NCBI GenBank assembly: GCA_023432405.1
Contig: JAEYUQ010000021.1
Location: 1 to 64,000 of the forward strand
From: Actinomycetes bacterium
GTDB taxonomy: Bacteria; Actinomycetota; Actinomycetes; Mycobacteriales; Mycobacteriaceae
DNA length: 64,000 nucleotides
Reading direction: 5' to 3'
Part shown: positions 1 through 8,018 of the stretch, in pieces
Numbering within the stretch: position 1 is the first letter of the stretch
Layout: each line of letters opens with the position of its first letter
Notes under the pieces: model-generated
The model's database searches: none
What the model was told of the DNA's origin: nothing
What the model saw: only the letters and a program-made list of their open reading frames with translations
Translations under genes and position numbers: made by a program

Positions 1-153
1 CCGGTGGAGTCCTTCACTCCAATCTTTGTGATGTCCCGCATTACCGGCTGGACCGCTCACATTGTGGAGCAGAACGAGAACAACTCCCTGATTCGCCCGC
101 TGTCTGCATACAACGGTGAGGGTCAGCGTTCAGTTCCTCCGCGTAAGATCTAG
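1..153 (+). CDS. prpC: 2-methylcitrate synthase / citrate synthase, C-terminal end (partial)
   Basis: Only the last 50 codons are present; the 5' part lies outside the window. The frame reads through MSRITGWTAHIVEQ and LIRPLSAYNG to a TAG stop, which is the C-terminal signature of the citrate synthase family. The 'GWTAHI.EQ' form fits 2-methylcitrate synthases, which join propionyl-CoA to oxaloacetate in the methylcitrate cycle. The neighbouring acyl-CoA carboxylase alpha gene supports this, because prp genes sit beside accBC in Corynebacterium glutamicum (recalled, not checked). An ordinary citrate synthase remains possible with so little sequence. Confidence 0.75.
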   Translation, partial: PVESFTPIFVMSRITGWTAHIVEQNENNSLIRPLSAYNGEGQRSVPPRKI

Positions 154-244
154 TCACGGTTTTCGCACCCCGGTAGTACAACATCCACTACCGGGTGAGC
201 CCTAACCACGCCCTGTGTGGTTCTTAAAACGGCTATATCGCAAC

Positions 245-297
245 AAACGTCTCTGTATCTTCTCTCTGTGAAGGGAGAGGCTACCGAGACGTTTTTC
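245..297 (+). terminator. Intrinsic terminator after prpC
   Basis: A 9-base stem AAACGTCTC (245-253) pairs with GAGACGTTT (286-294). An inner CTCTC/GGGAG stem helps, and the hairpin runs into a T tract (GTTTTTCT). It lies 90 bases after the prpC stop. A second hairpin arm pair (CGGTAGT/ACTACCG, near 171-193) precedes it without a T tract. Confidence 0.8.
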
Positions 298-380
298 TAT
301 AGGTGCGGTGTTTTCCTCTGGGGCTGAGGCCGCGGTCAATCCTGTGTCAGATCAGGTTTTAGAACCGCAGCCTGACACCA

Positions 381-2132
381 CTATTCAACTGTCATAAGGA
401 CGGCCCCGCGCGTAACTGTATCGCCGGGGGAAATAGATAGATGTTTCACGGTTCCGTCATGGGGAGCTTTGACAGGGTTTTCCATCTTCATAGCTTCTAG
501 CACCGCCAGCACATCACCGGCTGATACGGTGTCTCCCTCAGACACAGCAACGGTAATCACAGTTGCTTGCATTGGAGAGGTGACATCATTCGGAGCAGCT
601 CCAGCAGGAGCAGAGGCAGAGGAGGTGCTTGAGGGGCGTCGATGGCGAGGGGGAGTAGCGTGCGTGCGTCCCATGCCTGCGGGGAGAGCTATTTTCACCC
701 GACGTCCATTGACTTCCACAACCACCCGTTCTTTATTCTCTGGGGTTGCGTCAGGAGAGATATCCCCGGAAGTCTCCTGGGGCGTCAAAGTATTCACCCA
801 CTCATTCTCAATCCATGTTGTGCTGACGCTGAAGTCCGTGGTGAAAGCAGAATTAGTAACAATATCCCGATGGAAGGGAAGAACGGTGGGCAAGCCTTCC
901 ACAGTGAAGTCATCTAGAGCACGCCGGGCACGCTCCAGAGCCTCTTCACGATCTTCTCCATAGACCACGAGCTTGGCCAGCATGGAATCAAAATTCCCAC
1001 CAACAACCGTGCCCTGAGTAACTCCTGAGTCCACGCGGACACCAACGCCAGAAGGCTCTCGATATGTGGTGATGGTTCCAGGTTGAGGAAGAAAGCCTAG
1101 GGCAGGATCCTCACCGTTAATACGGAATTCAAAAGCATGGCCTCGAGGAGTGGGATCTTCGAGGTGGCGCAAAGGTTCACCGTTTGCTATGCGGAACTGC
1201 TCTCGAACCAGATCAATTCCCGAGGTCATCTCGGTGACTGGATGTTCCACCTGGAGGCGAGTATTTACCTCAAGGAAGGATATAAGCCCATCGCGGCCCA
1301 GAAGAAACTCCACGGTTCCGGCGCCATAGTAGCCAGCTTCACGGCAGATAGCTTTCGCGGCGTCGTGAAGTTGGGTGCGTTGTTCCTGTGTGAGGAAGGG
1401 TGCAGGAGCTTCTTCAACCAGCTTTTGATACCGGCGCTGCACACTGCAATCCCGGTCGCCAGCTACCACAACATTGCCGTGCTGATCTGCAATGACCTGA
1501 CACTCCACATGGCGGGCATGATCCAGATAGCGCTCAATGAAGCACTCCCCACGTCCGAAAGCAGTTTCTGCCTCTCGCGTGGCAGATTCCATGAGTTCAG
1601 GAATCTCCTCCAGAGTCCAGGCCACCTTCATTCCTCGGCCGCCGCCACCATAAGCAGCTTTAATGGCTACGGGAAGTCCGTATTCCTGAGCGAAGGCAAT
1701 GGCTTCCTCCGTGGACGCCACTGGATTTGTCGTCCCAGGAGCCATAGGGGCATGAACTTTTTCCGCAATGTTTCGAGCAGCCACTTTATCCCCAAGGAGT
1801 GCAATAGCCTGGGGAGACGGGCCAATCCATGTTATCCCGGCATCAATGACAGCCTGAGCAAACTCTGCATTCTCGGACAAAAACCCGTATCCAGGGTGAA
1901 GAGCATCTGCTCCCGATTGCTTGGCAATTGTAATGATTTTGTCCATGTTGAGATAGGTCTCAGCCGCTGTGTCCCCCTCGAGGGTGTAGGCCTCATCGGC
2001 CATAGCAGCAAACGGCGCGTTGATATCAGAGTCTGCATAGACAGCAACTGAGGAGATCCCTGCGTCGCGGGCCGCACGCAGTACCCGTACCGCGATTTCG
2101 CCACGGTTGGCCACTAAGACCTTGTTAATCAT
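381..2132 (-). CDS. accC: Acyl-CoA carboxylase alpha subunit (biotin carboxylase plus biotin carrier)
   Basis: This 583-residue protein charges its own biotin with bicarbonate using ATP and passes the carboxyl group to AccD-type beta subunits, making malonyl- or methylmalonyl-CoA-type products for fatty and mycolic acids. The N-terminal biotin carboxylase fold starts KVLVANRGEIA. The ATP-grasp glycine loop (YGGGGRGMK) is at about residues 161-169. The C-terminal biotinyl domain carries EAMKMENP with the biotin lysine at residue 549. Length matches corynebacterial AccBC (about 590). The ATG has an AGAGAGG ribosome site. The partner genes accE and accD (7719-9641) and the biotin ligase birA (9763) are nearby. 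Confidence 0.96.
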   Translation of the reverse strand: MINKVLVANRGEIAVRVLRAARDAGISSVAVYADSDINAPFAAMADEAYTLEGDTAAETYLNMDKIITIAKQSGADALHPGYGFLSENAEFAQAVIDAGITWIGPSPQAIALLGDKVAARNIAEKVHAPMAPGTTNPVASTEEAIAFAQEYGLPVAIKAAYGGGGRGMKVAWTLEEIPELMESATREAETAFGRGECFIERYLDHARHVECQVIADQHGNVVVAGDRDCSVQRRYQKLVEEAPAPFLTQEQRTQLHDAAKAICREAGYYGAGTVEFLLGRDGLISFLEVNTRLQVEHPVTEMTSGIDLVREQFRIANGEPLRHLEDPTPRGHAFEFRINGEDPALGFLPQPGTITTYREPSGVGVRVDSGVTQGTVVGGNFDSMLAKLVVYGEDREEALERARRALDDFTVEGLPTVLPFHRDIVTNSAFTTDFSVSTTWIENEWVNTLTPQETSGDISPDATPENKERVVVEVNGRRVKIALPAGMGRTHATPPRHRRPSSTSSASAPAGAAPNDVTSPMQATVITVAVSEGDTVSAGDVLAVLEAMKMENPVKAPHDGTVKHLSISPGDTVTRGAVLMTVE

Positions 2133-2402
2133 AAGAACCTCTCTGGCCTGTGAGAACCTTTGCCGGTGAGAACGAACCTCTTAAGTCTATGCATGGGCTA
2201 CTCATCCCCCAAACTGGGCACTTCCTGTGAGAGCTCGGCGTGCGGGGGTAGTAGACGGAGTAAATCGTCTGGCTGTTCTACAGCGGTCATAACCAGTTCT
2301 CCGTACCATGATGAGGTGGTGCGGCTATCACTGTTTTCCACACCTGAGATCACAGGGTAAGCACCAGATGAGAGAACAGTAGTGACACAGAAGGGATCCT
2401 CC

Positions 2403-3464
2403 GTGCATAAAGCAATTGTTGTTTTTGAAGTTGAAGGCGGAAGTGACAAAGGGGACGACGGGCACCGTAAGGACACTATGCCCATCGTCAACTCCATCAA
2501 GGCAGAAGGTTGGCATTCGGAAGTCATTTATTACCACCCGGAGCAGGTAGAAGACATCTTCACCACGGTCTCTGAAAACTTCGATGCCTATATCTCCCGC
2601 GTCAACCCAGGCAACATTCCTGGTGGGGAAAAAGGATATTTTGAATTGCTCACCCGCCTAGCCGATGCCGGTTTGGTAGGTATGTCTACTCCCGCAGACA
2701 TGATGTCGTATGGCGCGAAAGATGCCCTTGTCAAGCTCAACGACACTCCCTTGGTGCCCTCCGATACCGCCGCCTACTATGACGTGGAATCTTTCCACAA
2801 GACTTTCCCCACGTCCCTGTCCTATGGTGAGCGTGTTCTCAAGCAAAACCGTGGTTCAACGGGTGAAGGAATCTGGCGTGTGCGTTTGGCAGATCCTGAG
2901 CTTGCGAAGAGCGTGGAACCGGGTACTGCGTTGCCTCTGGATACCAAGCTGAAGTGTACTGAGGCGGTGGATAACCACTCCGAGGACCGTGAGTTGGGCG
3001 AGTTCATGGACTTCTGCGATCAGTACATCGTGGGGGATAACGGAATGTTGGTGGATATGCGTTTCATGCCCCGCATTGTGGAAGGGGAAATTCGCATCCT
3101 CATGGTGGGTTCGGATCCCGTCTTTATTGTTCATAAGAAGCCTGCTGAAGGTGGAGAGAACTTCTCGGCCACCTTGTTCTCCGGGGCAAAGTACACCTAT
3201 GACAAGCCGGAAGCCTGGCCCGAGCTTATGGAGATGTTTGCCAAGGCTCGCCCTGTTATCGCTGAGAAACTAGGCGAAGGCAATGACGTTCCGCTCATTT
3301 GGACTGCGGACTTCATGCTTGACGACGCCCCCGATGGTGGAGACACCTACGTGTTGGGCGAGATCAACAACTCCTGTGTGGGATTCACCTCTGAGTTGGA
3401 TATGGGTATCCAGGAGAAGGTAGCTGCTGAGGCTATCCGTCGGGTGATTGAAAAGAACTCCTAG
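2403..3464 (+). CDS. Cj0069 family protein, possible ATP-grasp fold
   Basis: A 353-residue cytosolic protein starting VHKAIVVFEVEGGSDKG, which I recognise as the Cj0069 family of unknown function. KQNRGSTGEGIW and, near the C-terminus, LGEINNSCVGF look like the nucleotide and metal loops of an ATP-grasp ligase; that is inference from pattern. The GTG at 2403 is preferred because AGAAGGGA lies 6-7 bases before it; an in-frame GTG at 2382 has no such site. It is transcribed divergently from accC across 270 bases and ends before a hairpin shared with the rhodanese gene. Substrate is not evident. Confidence 0.7.
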   Translation: MHKAIVVFEVEGGSDKGDDGHRKDTMPIVNSIKAEGWHSEVIYYHPEQVEDIFTTVSENFDAYISRVNPGNIPGGEKGYFELLTRLADAGLVGMSTPADMMSYGAKDALVKLNDTPLVPSDTAAYYDVESFHKTFPTSLSYGERVLKQNRGSTGEGIWRVRLADPELAKSVEPGTALPLDTKLKCTEAVDNHSEDRELGEFMDFCDQYIVGDNGMLVDMRFMPRIVEGEIRILMVGSDPVFIVHKKPAEGGENFSATLFSGAKYTYDKPEAWPELMEMFAKARPVIAEKLGEGNDVPLIWTADFMLDDAPDGGDTYVLGEINNSCVGFTSELDMGIQEKVAAEAIRRVIEKNS

Positions 3465-3484
3465 GTTTCCCCAACCAAGCTGTT

Positions 3485-3518
3485 AAGGGCTAGTGCTAGG
3501 GTACGGGCACTAGCCCTT
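3485..3518. terminator. Bidirectional hairpin between convergent genes
   Basis: AAGGGCTAGTGC (3485-3496) pairs with GCACTAGCCCTT (3507-3518), a perfect 12-base stem with a 10-base loop. It sits between the converging Cj0069-family and rhodanese genes, so it can stop transcription from both sides. The T tracts are short. Confidence 0.7.
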
Positions 3519-3562
3519 CGTGGTATCTGTGGCAGTTTTTTAGGAGTTCGAGCCTGGGGCTG

Positions 3563-4450
3563 TTACAGGGGGCTGACGGTGAGGTCACGTTCAATAGGCA
3601 TACCGATCATGTTTCCCCACTCTGCCCAGGAGCCGTCGTAATTGCGGACATTGTTTAGCCCTAACAGGTAGTGCGCGACAAACCAGCTATGCGCAGAGCG
3701 ATCTCCGTACTGGCAATAGAACACTGTGGCGGGGGAGTGGGCATCAATTATGTCTGCATAGAGTTCACTGAGTGTACTGCGAGACTTGAACCGTGAGTTC
3801 GCGTGGACGGAGGTATTCCAGGGGATATTAATAGCTCCGGGAATGTGTCCCCGTCGGACAGCGACACCTGGTGCGGGGGTCACCCCGTGGTACTCATCAG
3901 GACTGCGAACATCCACCACGGCGATACTGTCAAGATTACGGAGAACCTCGGTGACACCAATGCGGTAGGTTGTGTCATTCCTCTCCACAATGGGGTAGGA
4001 GGAAGGCTCTGGTTGTGGCACCACGAAAGTTGTGTCACGTTCTTCTGCAATCCAGGCATCTCGTCCTCCGTTGAGAAGGCGGACGTCCTCGTGTCCGAAG
4101 AGCTTAAATACCCAGAAAGTAAAAGCTGCCCACCAGTTAGCGCGATCCCCGTAGATCACGACTGTGTCTTCCCGGTGAATTCCGAGAGATTGCATGAGTG
4201 CTGAAAACGCGCGGGCGTCGATAAGTTGGCGAGTGATAGGGCTGGTGAGGTCTCGCTGCCAATCAATGCGTTGGGCATAGGGAAGGTGCCCAATATCGTA
4301 AACCTGAGAGTTCTCATCGGTTTCAATAACGTGGAGGCCTGGACGTCCCAGATGGGCGCTGAGCCAGGAGGCTGACACCAGTACTTCTGGGTGCGCATAA
4401 TCCCTAAAAGCTGGGTTGTCATCTGCAGCAAAAGCTCCTTGGAGTGACAT
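3563..4450 (-). CDS. sseA: Thiosulfate sulfurtransferase (tandem rhodanese)
   Basis: A 295-residue protein with two rhodanese domains, the usual size of the CysA/SseA family, which moves sulfane sulfur from thiosulfate or a related donor to an acceptor. The first domain is the inactive type; the second holds the active-site loop YCQYGDRSAHSW with Cys246. The C-terminal NVRNYDGSWAEW is typical. The ATG at 4450 is chosen because AGGAGAGG lies just upstream; a TTG 15 bases further up has none. A rhodanese next to accBC also occurs in C. glutamicum (thtR; recalled). The in vivo sulfur acceptor is unknown. Confidence 0.9.
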   Translation of the reverse strand: MSLQGAFAADDNPAFRDYAHPEVLVSASWLSAHLGRPGLHVIETDENSQVYDIGHLPYAQRIDWQRDLTSPITRQLIDARAFSALMQSLGIHREDTVVIYGDRANWWAAFTFWVFKLFGHEDVRLLNGGRDAWIAEERDTTFVVPQPEPSSYPIVERNDTTYRIGVTEVLRNLDSIAVVDVRSPDEYHGVTPAPGVAVRRGHIPGAINIPWNTSVHANSRFKSRSTLSELYADIIDAHSPATVFYCQYGDRSAHSWFVAHYLLGLNNVRNYDGSWAEWGNMIGMPIERDLTVSPL

Positions 4451-4617
4451 AAAACCTCTCCTCAACGGTTAAAAGCCAGGGCAAAGTTGGCTGGTGCAGA
4501 CAACTCCGAAACCTCGGTTATGCGGTTATCAGAATAAAGCCTATTCTTAGTGAACGTCTTTTAACAGTTAGCGAGTAGAGTGCAATTCGGTTTGGGCGTG
4601 TTGAGAAATGAGGAAGA

Positions 4618-7065
4618 GTGAAGTCGCAATCATATCGTTATGATTTGGACGGCCTCCGTGGCATCGCCATCGCACTGGTCGTTGTATTTCACGTCTTCGT
4701 TGGGAAAGTCTCCGGCGGGGTGGATGTCTTTCTCTTACTCTCTGGCTATTTCTTTATGGGCTCCCAACTGCGGTATGTATCGAAGCGTTCGGCGTCCCTA
4801 AATCCCTGGTGGCCTATTTGGCGTACTATCCGGCGCCTTCTGCCAGCCATTGTGGTGGTGCTTTTAGGCATCGTGGGACTGGTGGAGTGGTTGGTTCCTT
4901 CGTTGAACCGCTATGAAATTGTCAAACAGCTCACGGCCAGTTTGCTCTACTACCAGAACTGGGAGCTGGCATCCCAAGGAGCCGATTACAACATCGCTTC
5001 TAACACGGTGAGTCCTCTGCAGCACCTGTGGTCTATGTCTGTTCAGGGACAGTTCTACCTGATAGCTATTTTTTTCGCTTTAGGGTGTGGATGGTTTATA
5101 CGCAGGCAGCGCATCAAGCATGACAGGGTTGTGGATATTGAGCGTCTTGCTGGCCCCATCTTGGTTGTGGCCACCATCGCTTCGTTCTCCTATGCCACGT
5201 ACCTTCATTACCAGGACCAGGGGCTTAATTACTACTCCACATGGACACGTTTTTGGGAGCTGAGCTTTGGCGCAGTTCTCCTCATCTATTTCACCAAGAT
5301 CCAGCTCAACAAGTATCTGCGTGAACTGTGTACCATCATTGGCCTTGCCATGATCTTTTCGGCCTCAGTCCTCTTTAATGGGGCTGATGTGTTCCCCGGA
5401 CCTCAAGCCTTGGTGCCTTTGGGGGGCGCTGCCTTCGTTGTCCTTGGCGACGGCCGCGTGGCGAGCTGGTTGGCCAGTAAGCCAATTCGCTGGCTGGGCT
5501 CCATAGCCTATTCCCTCTATCTGTGGCACTGGCCACTGCTCATTGTTGCCACGGTGTACTTTGATCAGGAACGACCCAGTACTCTCCTTGGATGCTCGGT
5601 TATTGCGCTTTCTCTTCTCCTGGCACATTGCACATACAAATATGTGGAGCTTCCACTCAAGCAGCAGGCTAAGCGGCCTACCCGTGCAGAACGGCGCTTG
5701 TCTAAGGCTTGGGCTGCTCTGAGATCCTCCTGGGCACCACGGTGGCGGGCCGTTGGAGGTTGCGTCATTGTTGTGATGATGGCGGGAATGCTGAGCATTA
5801 ATGTTGCCTGGAACCACCGCATTCAGACTGCGGCGCAGTATCAGTTAAGTGATGAGAATTATCCGGGAGCTGCGGCTCTCTATGGTGCCAAAGTTCCTGA
5901 TCGTCCCTATGAGCCTTCCCTCGACGTTGTCTCCCAACTGCCGCCACTTCCAGGTGCTCGTGGGTGTATTGCTAGCACAAAGTCAGATCCTATGGACGTA
6001 CCCGGTATTAATCGGATGGAGCATTGCACCTTTGGGGATCCTAACGGGAAGCTAACCATGTATGTGGTGGGAGGATCTCACTCTGAACAGTATGTGAATG
6101 TTCTAGATCCTATTGCTAAGCAAAAGAGCATCAAGATTATTCCGCTCGTGCGCCAAGGCTGTCCCCTCTATGTTTCTGATGACGATCAAATGTTCAAGCA
6201 GGCATGTACTGATTGGAATCAGACGGTGTTGCAGTTCATTGATCAAAATCCTCCGGATCTGGTTTTCACCACGGTAACTCGACCCTTGGTGGAGTGGGAT
6301 GGGAGTCGAGAGGCCATTCCTTCCGCATACCCAACTTTGTGGGAGTGGTTGGATGAGCGTGACATCCCCATGATTGGACTGCGTGATAACCCCTGGGCTG
6401 TAGACGAGTCAGGCAATCCTCGCAATAACCCGGACTGCATTGCTAACGCTGGTGATCCTCAGCATCCTACTGAGTGCAACATGAAGCGTTCTGATGTGTA
6501 TGCGGAGGTCAATCCTGCTGAAGCTGAGTTGAAGAAGTACCACAATATGATCACCGTGGATTCTTCTCGGTGGCTGTGTACCGATACAACGTGCCCGGTA
6601 ATTATTGGCAACGTGGTGGTGTATAGAGATAATTCTCATCTTTCCACCGCTTATATGGCAACCGTCGTGCCATTTATGTGGGACGCTATTAAGGACTTCT
6701 TGAAAGATCTTTATAAAGGCTCCGCGCCTAAAAATTGGGATGAGATTACTGTTCATTCTTCATCCCTGGCCCCAACTACGAAACAGGAGGAAACTGCGCC
6801 CTCGTCGTCGAGTCTGGCGCCTTCAGAACCTACCCCTCTTAGCAGTGAAACCATCTCTGACACAGACCAGTCCCAGTCAGAGGGGGAGGATGATACGTCT
6901 TCGACAAACAGCTCCGAGTCATCTGACTGGGAACAGTCAGATTCTGAAGTCTCTGAATCTGAGGATGACAGTTCGGTGAGCACTGAGGAGACAGTGCCTT
7001 CGGAAGAATCTACCTCTGCTAATACTGCTCCTGAGGTACTAGACGAGGGTCTTTTGACTGTGTAA
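4618..7065 (+). CDS. Membrane acyltransferase-3 with SGNH domain
   Basis: An 815-residue OafA/YrhL-type protein that would O-acylate a cell-envelope glycan or lipid. Residues 1 to about 390 are the acyltransferase-3 part: YDLDGLRGIAIALVVVFHVF opens it and about ten hydrophobic segments follow (SLYLWHWPLLI is a hallmark). The external SGNH hydrolase-like part has GGSHS at about 484-488 and DNSH at about 671-674, the Ser and Asp/His of the catalytic set. The last ~110 residues are a Ser/Glu/Asp-rich, low-complexity tail. The GTG start has a close GAGGAAG site. C. glutamicum has a similar gene at this place. The acceptor is not evident. Confidence 0.85.
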   Translation: MKSQSYRYDLDGLRGIAIALVVVFHVFVGKVSGGVDVFLLLSGYFFMGSQLRYVSKRSASLNPWWPIWRTIRRLLPAIVVVLLGIVGLVEWLVPSLNRYEIVKQLTASLLYYQNWELASQGADYNIASNTVSPLQHLWSMSVQGQFYLIAIFFALGCGWFIRRQRIKHDRVVDIERLAGPILVVATIASFSYATYLHYQDQGLNYYSTWTRFWELSFGAVLLIYFTKIQLNKYLRELCTIIGLAMIFSASVLFNGADVFPGPQALVPLGGAAFVVLGDGRVASWLASKPIRWLGSIAYSLYLWHWPLLIVATVYFDQERPSTLLGCSVIALSLLLAHCTYKYVELPLKQQAKRPTRAERRLSKAWAALRSSWAPRWRAVGGCVIVVMMAGMLSINVAWNHRIQTAAQYQLSDENYPGAAALYGAKVPDRPYEPSLDVVSQLPPLPGARGCIASTKSDPMDVPGINRMEHCTFGDPNGKLTMYVVGGSHSEQYVNVLDPIAKQKSIKIIPLVRQGCPLYVSDDDQMFKQACTDWNQTVLQFIDQNPPDLVFTTVTRPLVEWDGSREAIPSAYPTLWEWLDERDIPMIGLRDNPWAVDESGNPRNNPDCIANAGDPQHPTECNMKRSDVYAEVNPAEAELKKYHNMITVDSSRWLCTDTTCPVIIGNVVVYRDNSHLSTAYMATVVPFMWDAIKDFLKDLYKGSAPKNWDEITVHSSSLAPTTKQEETAPSSSSLAPSEPTPLSSETISDTDQSQSEGEDDTSSTNSSESSDWEQSDSEVSESEDDSSVSTEETVPSEESTSANTAPEVLDEGLLTV

Positions 7066-7130
7066 GCACACACGCGGGTTTGAGTGTCTAAGCACACACT
7101 TAGGCCTGACACTTAGGCCTGACTCTTAGG
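7063..7130. repeat. Short tandem and direct repeats between convergent genes
   Basis: TAAGCACACAC occurs at 7063-7073 (it includes the acyltransferase stop) and again at 7089-7099. It is followed by ACTTAGGCCTGAC at 7098-7110 and 7111-7123 and a partial third copy, CTTAGG, at 7125-7130 that runs into the maf stop codon. The unit is 13 bases. Confidence 0.8.
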
Positions 7131-7719
7131 TCCAGAAATCGGAGACTTTGAATCCCAGGGAATAGAGAGATTTCCTTATAAAGGGAAGAGACAATCCGAT
7201 GACGCTGGAAGGGTCCCCTTCAATGCCATCAATAAACCATCCGCCCAAGGCTTCCAGGGTAAACGCTCCAGCACATTCAAGTGGCTCACCAGTGGCTGCA
7301 TAAGCGGCTATATCCTGTGGTTCTGCTGAGGCAAAGGAGATGGCTGTTTGAACTGTCTCAGAAATCTCTGTTCCCGTGGGTGCAATCACGCAGTGGCCTG
7401 TGAGGAGCTGTGCTGTTCGGCCAGCTTGCAAGGCCCAACGCTGACAGGTGACCTCGTAGCTATGGGGCTTACCTTGGAGCTGCCCGTTAAGAAGGAGCAT
7501 GGAATCTGCCGCAATCACCACATCCTCAGGGTGGCGGGGTGCCACAGCATACGCTTTTGCCCCCGCTAGCTGTCTGACAACCTCAGAGGGAGATTCCTCT
7601 TTCAGCTGCTCTTGGAGAGCAGCTTCATCCACCTCAGCCGGATCTACAACAGGATCAATGCCAGCAGATCTCAGGAGTGAGAGGCGAGACGGGGAGCCTG
7701 AGGCGAGCACGATACGCAT
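7126..7719 (-). CDS. maf: Maf-family nucleotide pyrophosphatase
   Basis: A 197-residue Maf/HAM1-fold protein that hydrolyses non-canonical or modified nucleoside triphosphates to monophosphates. LASGSPSRLSLLRSAGI opens the protein and holds the conserved Ser-x-Arg phosphate contact. The catalytic acid region is AADSMLLL, and GEPLECAGAFTLEALGG is the usual C-terminal block. Its ATG shares one base with the accE stop (TGATG), so translation is probably coupled. The order maf-accE-accD is typical of mycobacteria and corynebacteria. Confidence 0.92.
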   Translation of the reverse strand: MRIVLASGSPSRLSLLRSAGIDPVVDPAEVDEAALQEQLKEESPSEVVRQLAGAKAYAVAPRHPEDVVIAADSMLLLNGQLQGKPHSYEVTCQRWALQAGRTAQLLTGHCVIAPTGTEISETVQTAISFASAEPQDIAAYAATGEPLECAGAFTLEALGGWFIDGIEGDPSSVIGLSLPFIRKSLYSLGFKVSDFWT

Positions 7720-7922
7720 CAGAAGTAAGTTACCGTTCGGAAGGCGCCGGGGTTGAAAACCCGTTGCGAGATTCGATGATCAGTTCGGGAACCCCAGAGA
7801 TTGTGCTGAGTGCTTGTAGTCACGTGTCCGCGTGGACGGGCAGAGACAGATTCGAGAACCTGGCTCAGAGCAGAGTATTCATCCTCATCGAGGGTTCCTT
7901 TCAATATCTCAAACTCAATCAC
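7719..7922 (-). CDS. accE: Acyl-CoA carboxylase epsilon subunit
   Basis: A 67-residue protein in the position of AccE, the small subunit that stabilises the AccA/AccBC-AccD complex in actinobacteria. The N-terminus, EFEILKGTLDEDEYSAL, matches the short conserved block of the family (K-G-x-x-x-x-E-E-x-A-A-L). The rest is variable, as in other AccE proteins. The GTG start has AAGG six bases upstream. It lies 96 bases after accD and overlaps maf by one base. Confidence 0.85.
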   Translation of the reverse strand: MIEFEILKGTLDEDEYSALSQVLESVSARPRGHVTTSTQHNLWGSRTDHRISQRVFNPGAFRTVTYF

Positions 7923-8018
7923 TGTGCCTTGTCACCATGACCTCTCGTTGTGTTACTCGTGGGTGTTCTCGGAGTGGGGAGCCCCTTGCTGTTGATTCGG
8001 TTCTCCCCGAGAAACCTG

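Noticed and set aside
1137..2051. 304-codon open frame antisense to accC
   Set aside because: Shadow of the conserved biotin carboxylase; no ribosome site and no known family.
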